A stretch of 64,000 bases of DNA from Dimorphilus gyrociliatus (lineage: Eukaryota; Annelida; Polychaeta; Dinophilidae): positions 598,882 to 662,881 of the forward strand of contig CAJFCJ010000027.1 of assembly GCA_904063045.1 (NCBI GenBank). The letters run 5' to 3'. Positions 49,505 to 62,600 of the stretch are shown here, one piece after another (the first letter of the stretch is position 1; every line of letters starts with the position of its first letter). The position numbers were made by a program, and so were the translations under genes. The notes under the pieces are model-generated. The model ran no database searches. It was not told the origin of the DNA and saw nothing but the letters and a program-made list of their open reading frames with translations.

Positions 49505-49828
49505 ATAACTTTAACAAACGAAATTATTACAACAAATTCTTCAATTATACAATAAAATGTAATTTGAAATTGAACAATATTTTAAAAATGATCTCAATTT
49601 TCATTTTTATTGAACAAAAGGGGTGAAAATATTGAACGAAAAAATGCGTAAGAAAAATGACATATATTACATAATTTTTTAAATATAATATTAAATATAA
49701 CAGATCTCTTTCATTTCGCAAGAAATCAAGTACGTTTAGTAAGAATTACTTTAAATGGACTAGAAAATACAGGATAGAGATCAATAACCCACTTTTGCTA
49801 CTCTTTGCCTATTTAATATAAATATGAT

Positions 49829-49860
<32 letters not shown>

Positions 49861-51226
49861 CGATGAGTACATCGCCTAAATTTGTCAGCGAGCCAAATTA
49901 TCGTTACGCTTATATAATTTTAAAACCAACTGACTTTTACCCGTTATCATTTCTTTGTGTACGTGTATTACTCATAATTACTGCTATATTTACTAGTATA
50001 TACCTCAAATCTTTAACGCGTATATTGGTAAAGTCGGTGAAAATAGCTTTAACCTTCACTCGCTACTCATTCATCGACTACATATATATATATATATACT
50101 TTGTAACTAACAAGTCTCATTTAAAAGTTAAATTAAAGCTGACATAGAAAACTAATAACTAACAAAGTTCCCTGAATGAATATCATCAGAAAGTATATAA
50201 TCATTGACAGGTTTTAATTGAAAATACTATAAGACTGCTTAAGCAAGTACAAACATCCGATAATAATATTATGAATCATCAATTTCATTTTAATAATTAA
50301 ATAGGTTGCACAAATTGACCTGGATTAAAGCCAAAATAATAAACTCCGCTTGTCGGATGTAACATCTAGCAATTGTAACATTTAGATTAGAAACATCTTA
50401 TAACATTAGAAATCTGCTCTTCCAGGACGGAGAAGAAGCAGGGATGGCAAAAAGGACCAAGGGAAAGAGTTTGATATGCAGTATGTATACAAATCGAAAG
50501 GAAAGTTTATCCAGTTATATGTTTCATAAATTCTAGGCACAATCTCTCTCATTCTTCAGTTCTTTTCTCTCTCTTTCTCTCTCTTTCTCCCTTCCCCTAT
50601 GGATAGTTATTTAGATCAATATTTTTTACTTTTAATTTATATCCAGATTTTCGTTTCAAAAACAACATCTGCTTTTTTTTCTCTCTCTCTTAGAAGACTC
50701 TTAAAACTATTAAATGTTTCTATCTATATCTATATATTCAGCATATACTAATTATACATATTTTGACTGATATTAACAAGTTTTTAACAAAATAATTGAA
50801 ATGAATTGAATAAATGTTCAAGTTACTATTATGCAAATTAAAGACAGATTAACTAGATTTCAAAGTTTAAGTACCATTGGTCGCTAATTATTAAGAGATT
50901 ATTTACCTAATATACAACTATATTACTAAACTACTGGGAAGAGATGCTTCCAACTTCCAAATAATTTATTTATTTATCATATTTCTCTGAAAAATGAATA
51001 TAATACACTTATTAGATCTTTGTTTTTAATAGTTTCCGGTTAAAAATACTTTGGGCATTTGATATAAAAGTATAACAATACGAATAATTTTGTCTCCAGA
51101 TGGCGCGTTAGATCAAATACACTAATACAATCCATTGAGCATTCTACCAGGCCAAATCTATATGGCAGAGCCGTTCAAAAGAATTTAACCCAAAAATTGA
51201 TTAATCAGGCAATATACGAAATATCC
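49505..51226. other. Divergent intergenic region (mosaic gene / MCT)
   Basis: AT-rich; contains the inverted repeat at 49830-50097 (separate entry) and a TC-rich tract at 50540-50600. The open frame 49863-50147 lies inside the inverted repeat and is not supported as a gene. Confidence 0.5.
49830..50097. repeat. Short inverted repeat, MITE-like
   Basis: Arms (TA)n-TGTAGTCGATGA (49830-49866) and its reverse complement TCATCGACTACA-(TA)n (50071-50097) enclose about 200 bp; beyond the 12-bp core, GAGTA-type similarity extends a few bases. Both arms abut TA runs, which would suit a TA-targeting miniature element, but the terminal match is short, so it could be a coincidental hairpin. Confidence 0.4.
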
Positions 51227-52240
51227 ATGGCAGCTGATGAAAAAGGAATATTTAAATGGTTCTTAGTAGCTGCATCGTTTATTGTTCAATCAATAGCTAC
51301 TTCAATTGTTTATTCCTATGGAATTTTCTACATAGAATATTTGAAAAAGTTTGAATGGAACCATTTAAGAATTTCTTGTATAGGTGCCATGCTCATGTCG
51401 TCTGCTGTTTTAGGCGGTAAGTTTTTACCATTGAAAGATCTAGCAGAAGAGAACGATTTTCTTTCGTTAATAGAAACTATATGCATTTAAATTCTGATTT
51501 TAATTACTTGAAAGTAATGTACGAATAGAATTCAAAAGTAGCTAAAGCCATAGCAATAGTATCAATAAAGCAATAAATATCATATTAAACAATCAACTAA
51601 AGCGTATAAAAGACGTCAAATATTTCATTTATTATCTGTGCTCTAAACAATTTTTTTTCCCCCAACATTGTCCTATTCTACTATTTTGAACAAAGGATTA
51701 TTGGTGTAGCTTAAAGTAGACAAAGCAAATAATTATACTTTATCAATTTCATGAACAGAAAAACAAATCATTTTCTATGAGGTCAGCTATTTCTATTCTA
51801 AATACTTGAAAATAAAACTTTCTCACCTTGAAATATTCTATTGCGTAATACATAACAGAATAATTATAATAATGATATACTATAACAAAACCATACAATT
51901 AATATAAAAATTGCTTTGAAAGACTAACAATCTATACAATATATATGATATAACGATAATTATATGTTACATCATCATTATTCAATTTTGTACCAATTTC
52001 TTTTCTGTTCTAATATTCTCTTTATATAGAAAAAAGCTACACATACTCACTAAAACACAACCAAAAGGAAAGAAAAAATGTAGCATTATAGATAATAACA
52101 GTATTTTGTAAAATTTGTACAGAGATTTCATGGGAAAAAAAAAGAAAAGGGAAAATCCTTTAGAACTAATTAAGCTAGGCCTAAGTCTAAATACAATGCT
52201 GTTTATTTCAAGTTTATATGTTAATATTAAATATACATAT

Positions 52241-52275
<35 letters not shown>

Positions 52276-55123
52276 TGTATCTGTATATAAATGCTACACT
52301 AGTATAATTAAATAACAAAAAACGAAAGCATTTAAGTTGATTTGTACTTACGGCAAATAATCAAGATAAAGTTGCAAGTACATCTACCGACAGCGCTTAA
52401 ATTAGCCTATACTAGTCCAAACTGCCCTTTTATCTCTAAGAACTTTATTTTTAGATAGGAGTCATCTGATTATTTATTCATTCTATTTGAATTTTGCATT
52501 ACATAGGATGAAAATTTCGATTATCTTGGTTTATATATTTTCTTCGCTAGAGAACCTGGATAATATTGATGAAATATTTCCATATATAGCTTAGAAAAGG
52601 TATAAATTCACTCTTATGGTTAGTTTTCAGAGAGCTTAAAGCTTAAATGAATAAGATATACAAGTTAAATTGATAGACAGATAGATAGAAAGATAGACAC
52701 AGTATACACATAGACAGCGTTCATAAAAAAGATAGTAGCAAGAGCAAAACTGCCGAGAGTAAGCTGGCAGATTGCAAAAGAGAAAAAAAAACACATCAGA
52801 AATATATAACAGATATAAACAACATGGAAAATGTATATCTATGGTGTTCAAATCAGCTGTGTTGAAAAATATTAATTTTTTATTTAGGCCTGCATCAAAA
52901 AAAAAAATAGACTAATATTAATTAGCTAATGTATTTTTATAATATTAGTAATAATATTCTTATGTTAAACGATTATAAAGAGTTAATAACATGCAAGTAA
53001 TATAAAATAAATTATTTGAATAAATTAAAATAATGAATGTAAATATACTTTTCTTTCTAAGAATAAAGTAAGACTGTATTTAATATACGTATACTGTATA
53101 TATATATGTATATATACATTGTTTTTACAATCTAATATAGAGGAAAAATAAATATAATGCAAACTATAATCTGCTAATAATATTACTAATGCAGCACAGC
53201 TGTTATTTTAATATTAAAGGAAGATTACAAGCATCTTTATACTTATTTTTGAGGTAAAACAAGAAAAACATATAATCTTTTTCTATATAAATCATAAATA
53301 GAATAGTAGTATATAAAAGTAAATGTATACATACAGTAATAGACTAATAGATACATATATATATATAGGTCACATTAAATTTATAATTGAATTATAATAT
53401 TTCAATACTTTTTTGCTATACATAAAAAAGCATATACAGATAGGTGAGGCGAAGTTGATATTTGTCTATCATTAGCTAGATAATTAATTTCTATACTAAT
53501 TGTATTATGCCTAAAACCTTAAATATGCTTCTGAATTAATCATTTGTGTCATAAAAAGAGCATAAATTATATAACATAATATATATATATAGTATGTATA
53601 TATATAAACTATATGATATATACACATATATAATTTTCTATATATACTGTATATATATATATAAATTATTTAAATGCATTGCAGTATTGGTCATTTAAAT
53701 TGATCTCTTTTCCATCATTTATATAACTTATCGATAAAGAAAATTTGTTAAAGGTTAATTAGTCTATGTAAAGTTAACTAATTAATTCCAACAGGATTAC
53801 CAGCCTGCGTACTAATTAATAAATTGGGATGCAGATTAACTGTTTTATCTGGTGCATTGGTTTCGGCAATTCCTTTTGCCCTTTCGAATTTCTTATTGGA
53901 GAATTTTTATTATATTCTCTGTATAAGGGGAATGGTCCTAGGTGAGAAAAATTGATGAAATTATCAATAATAATCAATATTACGAGTTTTAAATGTATAG
54001 TTATTAAATATAATTATCTAACGGGCTTATTCTTTTTTCAGGATTGGGTCTTGGCTTGACTATTCTACCTTCTATTCTTATTGTACATGTCTATTTCGAA
54101 AAGAGTAAAACACTTGCTCTTTCTCTAATAATCAGCGGATCAAGCTTGGGATTAGCAATAGTTCCTTATGCTATTCTTAGATTGAAAGAGCACAGTACTA
54201 TTATTAATAATTATTCATTAATGGGTATATGTCTGCTGATGGTACCTTGCAGTTTATTTATGACTGAAAAAGGTAAAACTACATTAAAACTAACGAGAGG
54301 AATGATGGATCTTTTCGATCCAATGCTAATACATCATCAAGCGTTTTTGGTTCTGGTCGCTTGTAATTTTATATGGAGTCTGGGATCCTCTATCTTTTTC
54401 ATGTATCTGCCAGTTCAGGGATATTTAACCGGAAATGGATTAAATCGTAGCGTGTACATAATAATCGCTATTTCTATAACAATTTTCATCATCAAACCAA
54501 TGTTAACTATATTTAACCAGGCTGCAACTTTTGATCATGGTACAGCTTTTGTCTTTACAATTGTACTACCAGTTTTATTTACAACATTCTGTGGCGAAGC
54601 CAGCGTGTCGTACACTGGACAAATGGGTTACTCAATACTATTTGGAATACATGTAGCATTTTGGACTACGTACACCAGGTCAGCTAGCCAAGAGTTAATT
54701 GGTCAAGAGAACCTGGCTCTAGGCAAGGGCTTTATAATAACAAGCATCGGACTTGGTCTACTTGTTGGGCCAATATTTGCTGGTCTTTTATTAGATATGC
54801 TTAAAACAACATATTATGTCTTTTATCTCTCAGGAATGGCACTGATTTTAGCAGGTGTCATAATGCTTATTGCTAAATTAACAGGTTGTACGAATGTTTA
54901 TAGTGACAAAAAAGTAGATATAAGCGAAACAATAGCATTTGTCGATAATGCAAGCTCTACTAATTCAACTCCCACCGAGAGTATTACCTATAACGACCCA
55001 TTGGAGAGCGCTTTGTACGAAATTATGGTGTCAGGTTCAACAGTTCAGGCAAGAAGGGCAATAGCAACTTTACACATTGATTCAAAAAGAACGGATTCAA
55101 GCTTTAAAATAACAAAAGCTTAA
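51227..55123 (+). CDS. Monocarboxylate transporter-like MFS carrier (SLC16 family)
   Basis: Twelve-TM carrier of the MCT branch of the major facilitator superfamily; substrate (lactate, pyruvate, ketone bodies, other) not predictable. Exons 51227-51416, 53795-53941, 54042-55123 join in phase 1/1; 472 aa. ATG 51227 is the first in the frame; the TTG further upstream is not a credible start. TM1 reads FLVAASFIVQSIATSIVYSYG with GIFYIEYLKKF after it, the usual MCT pattern; exon 3 has GLGLGLTILPSILIVHVYFEK (loop and TM4), a central cytosolic stretch around TEKGKTTLKLTRGMMDLF, then the second six-helix half, with QELIGQENLALGKGF and GLGLLVGPIFAGLLLDML. The typical DGGWGW at TM1 is reduced to EKGIFKWF. 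The cytosolic tail is Ser/Thr-rich. Intron 1 is 2.4 kb. Confidence 0.85.
51417..53794 (+). other. MCT-like gene intron 1
   Basis: Very AT-rich 2.4-kb intron with (TA)n near 52254-52273 and dense TATA-CTG-TATA words (52273, 53090, 53643). No nested gene; short frames at 52115-52315 and 52636-52851 are repeat-driven. Confidence 0.6.
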
Positions 55124-56477
55124 TTTATTTATAGTAAAGACACAATATGTTTGTAGAATTATAAACAAAATTTTTGGCCTATTTTGTTGAAATTACCAAT
55201 TAGCATTAATCTATTATAATTTGTCTTTAAAAGCAACAACAACCAACAAAATATAAACATTTTTCACTTTTTTTCTCATACAAAAGGTTCCACTTTGTTT
55301 TACAACCGAAATTTCTAACCTATATGTATTTATATGTTATTTTGACGTCATATTTATATATGTTATTTACTTAAAAAAGGAAATGTTTTATCCAAAAGAA
55401 AAGTTAAACGAAGGAAACTTAACATAAACAAAACAAAAATAAATAACAATGGGAAAAGAGTTGAATTTGTGCCCATAAAGAAATTATTTATTACACAATT
55501 TGAAAAATCTGCAGATTTTATCCAAAAAAAGGAGTTAAACATTAAACTATCGAGTTTTGGAATGAAGTGATAAATAACTGCCACTCTTTTATTTAATAAT
55601 TCTAGTCTTTCAACTATTTGTAAAATTTTTTTTTAGACTTTCCAGTAAAATTCTATACTCTTTACGGCTTTAGAATAATGTATATCATTATGTATTTTAA
55701 CTAACGATATATGATCTTTTCAATAATAACATGTTCTCCGTTTCTGTATATAGATATATATTTTTATAAAATTTTATTTATCAATAAATGACTTAGTGTT
55801 TTAAAAAACTTTTATAACCTTCTTTTTTCAAACCGGAAGTATTGTCGATAAAAATTAATTCCCGATTCTTCAGATAAGCTTTCTTTATTATAAATTCGAA
55901 TATTCAATATTTTAATAAAAGTGTCTTCATTCGTTTGAAAGAAACTATTTTTCCGAATAATTAACTTTCAACCACTTTCTTCAATTACTTCAAATACCTA
56001 AAAAACATATTCAGTATTTCCGTTACGTTAAAATAGTTTCTCAGCACTTTTCTCCTATAAATCAATAGAAAAACCATACCACAAACAGAGAAAATAACAA
56101 TTAATAATAAACGCCGTACAATTAACATTACATATGAAAAATTTCTGAAAATTCAAAAGTCAACTTTCGTATAAGAACCACATTAGTTCAATCCTGATTA
56201 AAAACTACAAAAATGAAACAGTTACCCAGCAAAAAGTACTAATACATAATTGCCAAATGTTAATATCCGTCTAAAATTAAAATAAAAAAAAACAGATTGA
56301 TATACATTATAGGAAAGGCGATTTTGCAACGTAGATAACAAATAAAGAAATCTCTAACATCAATCAGAAAGAATATAAGAAACAGGTGAAACTCATTGAA
56401 AATAACACGTCAACTATTAAAATCAATGTGAAAAACCTGGAAAACTAAACTAACATTTAAAGCAAATAAGTGAAGAG
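55124..56477. other. Intergenic upstream of the large repeat protein
   Basis: AT-rich. The minus-strand frame 55363-55584 (73 aa, Phe/Leu-rich) lacks support. AATAAA at 55783. Nothing else seen. Confidence 0.55.
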
Positions 56478-56486
56478 TATATAAAG
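56478..56486 (+). promoter_or_regulatory. TATA box of the large vWA/EGF gene
   Basis: TATATAAAG with a CA-type initiator region (CACATACTCAATG) about 25-35 bp downstream. Followed by a short leader containing a GT-AG intron (56569-56638) before the ATG. A good TATA box fits a strongly, perhaps cell-type specifically, expressed gene. Confidence 0.5.
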
Positions 56487-56672
56487 CAATTCATCCACAT
56501 ACTCAATGTCTATTGACCAGCAGAGTCACATAACCAAAAGATACTTCTAGTTCAGTAACAAATTATTGGTAAGAATTTACAAAAAAACTATTCGGATAAC
56601 AAAATCATACAAACTTTTAATAACTTTATCATTAGCAGGTTTTAACTACTAATAAATATCTCAGCTAGAAAT

Positions 56673-59600
56673 ATGTTGCCGATACCTCGGCTTTGCCTTA
56701 TCTTGCTCTTAGCAGCAACAGCTGGAGCTCTTATATTGAAAAGTCCAACAGACTCTGAAACGGTTGGACGCTCTATCCTGAAAAAAACCATTAGACCAAC
56801 AAAATATTACAAGACATTTGAATCGAAAACTTACTTCAGAAATGGAACAAATAAATATTTGATCCAAAAAGCTAAAGATGGTAGATACTTCTATAAAATC
56901 GGAAGTAGAACCTTCTATGTTAATTACTGGAAATACTCTACCAGTAAGAAAACAACACAGAAGCGTTTTGTTTCTTATAGAAGGTAAAGTAATGCCTCTC
57001 TTCCATATCCCATTATTCCCTTTATCGAGTGAAACCTTCAATGATTTCCTCTCATTCCTATACTTCATCTTTCACAGATACTACATCTACGGGGGAAAAC
57101 GTTACCTTCTACAAAAAGAAGGAAGTAGATGGTTCTTCAGAATTGGAGCTCTCAAGAGATACGTTTCTTTTGGTAACAGAAAAGTCACCTATACAAAGAA
57201 AACAATCATCAAACGCTCCAGTTACAAGAGATACATCAGAATTGGTGGTAAGAAATACGAACTCCGCAAATCAAAGAGCGGCCGTTATTATTACATCATC
57301 AACGGAAAAGCCATCTACTTGAACAGACGTGGAAAGACTACTGGTGCCAGTATCAGATACATTATGATCGGTGGCGTCAGATACCGTCTATACAAAAATG
57401 GCTTGAAATACTACATTTTGAAAAACAACAAAAAGGTTTGGTACACTTCTTCTCAGATCTCATCAATGATGAAGAGCAGCGTCAAATATCTCTACTACGG
57501 AGGTATGAAATTTCAATTACGCCTGGAGGGAAGTCGCTATTACTTCATTTACGGAAAGAGCAAACGCAAGGTTTACGTAGACAAAAATATGAAACCAATC
57601 GGTCTCGGAAGCAAAACGTTAGTAAAATCATTCCACCCAACCCTTTCAAAACATAACCACGACAATTCATTACAAACCATTCTCTTCCTACAGTTATCTT
57701 TTGGGAAGCAAATACAGATACACATTAAATAGAGGAAGCGGAAGATCTTACTACTTCTACAGAGGAGGAAGAAAATACTACACAAGAAACAGAGCCTGTG
57801 TTGCCCAAAGAAGAGCTACACCTACACTCAGAATTGGTGGAAAATCATTCTCCCTCACACGTTCCGGAAGTCATTGGATCTTTTACTTTGCAAAGAAGAC
57901 ATACCGTCTCATGAGGTAAATACAATTTGTCACCTTACTGTTTCAATCACCTAACAAATTCAAATAGTCCGCTATACCTATAACCTCTATTTGAACAGAA
58001 CAACTACTCCAAACACATATAAATTGAACTTTAACGGTAAAAACTACCAAGTCAAACTTTCTTTCGGCGGTCTTACAACACCACCAAGAACATCAATCAG
58101 AACCGCATCATTGAGAATCAATGGCAAGAGTTTCTCTTTGAGACCATCAGGATCAAACTACTATTTCCAATATGGAAAGAAACGTATTAATGTCATCCGT
58201 GATGTTAAACAAAAGGGAAGATTCTACTTCACACTCAACGGCAAGAAGACGTCATTCAACCTCTTCAGTAGCATCGGAACCATGAGCAGCTACCTCAAAA
58301 AGATGGTCATGATCAACAATGTCAAATACCCAATTCAAAAGAAATTCGGCATGTCCTATTACATGTTGAATGGAAAGAAGGTTGTTTACAATTCTTGCAA
58401 TAGATATTCCATTCCAAGATGCAGCAGAGGATCAAAATTGGTGAAAGGGAAATGCGTCGATATTGACGAATGTAAAACTAAACCATGCAAACATGGAGCT
58501 AAATGTGTTAACCAAAGAGGAGGATACAGATGCGCTTGTCCACAAGGAACAGTGTATGACTCACAAGATGGATGTCAAAAGATCCCCGATTTAGGTGAAG
58601 GATGTGCTTCCAAATCAGATATTGTCTTCGTCATGGATTCTTCCGGATCTGTTGGATCTCACAATTTTGAAAAAATGAAGAGATTTGTCTACAACATTGC
58701 TTCTAAATTCACTATTGGAAAAAACGCCATGCGTGTTTCCGTCGTCAAATACCAATCAAGAACCTACTTGGAATTCAACTTGGACAAACACTCCAGCAAG
58801 AAATCTCTCTTGGATAACATTTTGAGAATCAGATACAGAGGAGGTGGTACTGCCACTGACAGAGCCTTGAAATTCACTCGTATGACTGTATTGCCAAAAA
58901 GCAGAAAGAACACTCCAACAATCGTTGTTGTAATCACTGATGGAAGATCAAACAACCGCCGCAGAACAATCCAAGAAGCTGATGTGAGTTTTCGGAACAC
59001 TTCATAGACATTAGCATTAATATATATTTCTATCGTTATATGTTTTACAGAAAATCCTTAAGGACAAATCCGTCAAATTGATTTCTGTTGGAATCGGACA
59101 CAACTTGGATGCTGGAGAATTGAAAGCCATGGCTTCCGAACCAACAGCAAAGCATTCTTTCGCCGCCAGCGACTTCAATGCTTTGGGTGGTATCTATTTG
59201 TCTCTTGCTTCAAGAGCCTGTCAATCTGCATGTCCATCCGGCAAGAAATGCATCAAATGCAGACCAGGATATTACGAATCTGATGGAAAATGCTGTAAGT
59301 GTTATAATTGAAGGTCATAGAGAGAGTCACATTGCGATCGATTCACAAACACTACTTGACAAAAATCAATACATACTTTTTCTCTTCACACAGATTACGA
59401 TGCTTGCTTCAAAGCCGGACGTTGTAGAGGAAATGCTAAGTGTTCGAACAGAAAGAGCAGCTTCGTTTGCGCTTGTCCAGCTGGATTTGTCTACACACGT
59501 AACGGATGTGCTAAACCAAAAATCCCAAGTGGTGACAGAATCATTCTCTTCGATGATGGAGACTGTAAAGGAAAACAAAAGACATTCTACTCTGCTTCCT

Positions 59601-62600
59601 CCAACCTCGGTCCTTTCGATAACACTGCCGAGTCAGTTATGGTCAGTGGAAAGAAAATCTGGTTGTTGTACAACGGCAAATACTTCAGACACTTCTCCTA
59701 TGCCGCCCGCGCCGGAAACTGTATCAATTTGTCTTCAAGAACAAAGGTCAGCTCTTTGAGACCATATTACGGTCTAACAATCAGATGTCCAAGAGGATAC
59801 AAGAGAGAAAACAACAAATGTATCGACATCAATGAATGCGAAGACAAAGACATTTGTGTCGAAGGATCGAAATGTATCAATTATGGTGGTGGATACAGAT
59901 GCTCTTGCCCAATCGGAAACGTGTATGACAAGAGAAAGGGTTGTATTGCTGTTCCAGACATGGGAGATGGATGCGGCGCTGAAGCCGATATCCTTTTCGT
60001 TTTGGACGCTTCTGGATCTGTCAGAGCTCATAACTTTGAAGAAGTCAAGAAATTCACAGCCGAAGTTGTAAACAAAATGAAGATTGGAAAGAAAGATGTT
60101 CGTGTTGGTTTGATGACATTCGCATCTTCCGTTAGAAATAGATTCTCCTTTGCCAAGTACACAAACAAACAGAGCCTTGTTAAGGCCATCTTGAGCACAC
60201 CATACACAAGAGGAGGAACCAACACAGCTGCCGCTCTCACTTCTGCTAAGAGAGCGTTCGCTTCAGCAAGAAAGAATGTACCACACATTGCTATTGTTGT
60301 CACAGATGGAAGATCTTACAATAAGAGACTCACGTTGGCTGCTGCTAATTCACTTAAAACTGCAAAGGTAACAACATTTGCTGTTGGTGTTGGAAAGAGA
60401 TTGGACAAAGATGAATTGAAGGCCATTGCTTCCAAACCATTCGACAGTCATTTATTGGAAATTGAAGATTTCGAAGATTTGGTCAAAATTCAACCTAAAC
60501 TTGCCGTCAAGACATGCGAACGTAAGTAGAATATAGTAGGAGCAGGTTATTTTGTATTTGCAATAAAATTCATTAATAACCTTTACAGAATCCTGCAAAA
60601 AGAACTCCTGTTTCACCTGCAAAAAGGGATTCATCAAGAGAGAAAAGGAATGCTTCAGAGACTACTGTTCTATCAACAACATTTGCAAGGGTGGAGCCAC
60701 TTGTGAACTCACAGAAAAATTCTACGAATGCAAATGTCCACGACGAGGAATGGAATACGACAGACTCAAGGGATGTGTTGCTTCTTCGTTGGATGACGAT
60801 GATGATGCTGACGATGATGACAAAGAGGAAGATCCAAAGGAAGGAGTCGTTTTCTACTCTGAAGAAAACTTCAAGGGAAAACGTTGCGTTGTCAAGGACG
60901 ATGTACCAGATTTGTCCCAAATCGGATGTGATAACACTGCCGAATCCGCTATCGTGTTTGGTGGCAAGAGATGGCAACTCTATGATGACGACAAATATGA
61001 AGACGAATTGGTCATCTTGAAGCAAGGAAAATACCCAACTTTGAAGAGATACGGTGCTGATGACAAAGTTTCATCTATCAGAGATCTCCCAGAAGACGTT
61101 GACAATTGTAAACCAAACCCATGCAAAACAGGAGCAACATGCGCCGATCTCGCCAATGGTTTCAAATGTACCTGCAAAGATGATGATTTCGAATACGATG
61201 AAGCCAAAGGCTGTGTACGAAAGATAGTGAAAGAGCCAAGAGAAGGTATCATTTTGTACGATGAAGAAAACTTCAAGGGAGATTTCATCGTCGTTGAAAA
61301 GGATACTCCAGAATTATCTGAATTGAAATTTGGAGATAGAGTCGAATCATTGAAAGTTATTGGCAAGAAACATGGGAATTGTACGACAAGGGAGGATATG
61401 TTGATCCCATTGCCCGTTTCCCACCAGGAGAATACGACGTAATCAAACCAGGAAACAAGGCCAGTTCTCTCAGAGTTGCACCAAAGACATCTGACTGTAA
61501 GTAGACCATTAAAGGATTTACAAATAATCCACAATGAACATATCATTATCACTTGCATCTTTGTAACAGTGCCAATTATTGTGCCAAGAACCCATGTAAA
61601 CGTGGAGCTAGATGTTTCGGTTTGAAGAAGGGATACCGTTGCATTTGTCCATCTGGACAAAAATACTATAGAACAAAGGGATGTCAAAAACTTTTGACCA
61701 GCCCATGTGACAGCAACCCATGTAGAAAGCCAGCTAGATGTTTCCGTCGTGGTTTGACTAGATACAGATGTGTATGCAAGAGAAGTCAATATTATAGCGC
61801 AAAGGCTGGATGTGTGTCCAGACCTTGTGCCAGAAAACCATGTGGAAAAGCAAGATGTATCAACATCGGTTCACGTCATAGATGTGTTTGTCCACAAGAA
61901 GCATCTTTGATGCTAAAACCAAATCTTGCAAGAGATCTGCTACACAATTGTGCAAGAGAATTCTTGCAAAGGAAAGGCTAGATGTGTATCTCTCGGCAGA
62001 AGAATCAGATGTCAATGTGGAAGAGGATTCAGATACAACGCCAAAAAAGGCTGTGTCAAATTCAACTTCAACCCATGCTTGAAGAAACCATGCAAGGGAG
62101 CCAGATGTATGAGAAGAGGTTTCAACGGTTATAGATGTCTTTGTAAACCAGGCTTCAGATATTATGGCAAAAAGGGATGTGTGAAATACACAAGACCAAA
62201 CCCATGCTTGAAGAGACCATGTAAGGGAGCTAAATGTCTCAGAAGAGGTATTGCTGGATATAGATGTGTCTGCAAGAAGGGACTCTTCTACAACAGAACA
62301 AAGGCTGTATCAAATACAACAAGAACCATGTTCAAAGAGACCATGCAAGGGAGCCAGATGTTTGAGAAGAGGTCTTTCTGGTTACAGATGTTTGTGCAAG
62401 AGAGGATTTAGATACAATAGCAAAAAGGGATGCGTTAAATACACAAGACCAAACCCATGTTTGAAGAAACCATGCAAGGGTGCAAGATGTATGAGAAGAG
62501 GACTCTTCGGATACAGATGTGTATGCAAGAAGGGATTCAGATACAACAGAAGAAAGGGATGTATCAAGATGACCAAACCAGTCAACTTGTGCAAGAAGAA

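Noticed and set aside
49863-50147. 94-aa plus-strand frame
   Set aside because: Lies within the inverted repeat and ends in (TA)n-encoded Tyr-Ile residues; no independent support.
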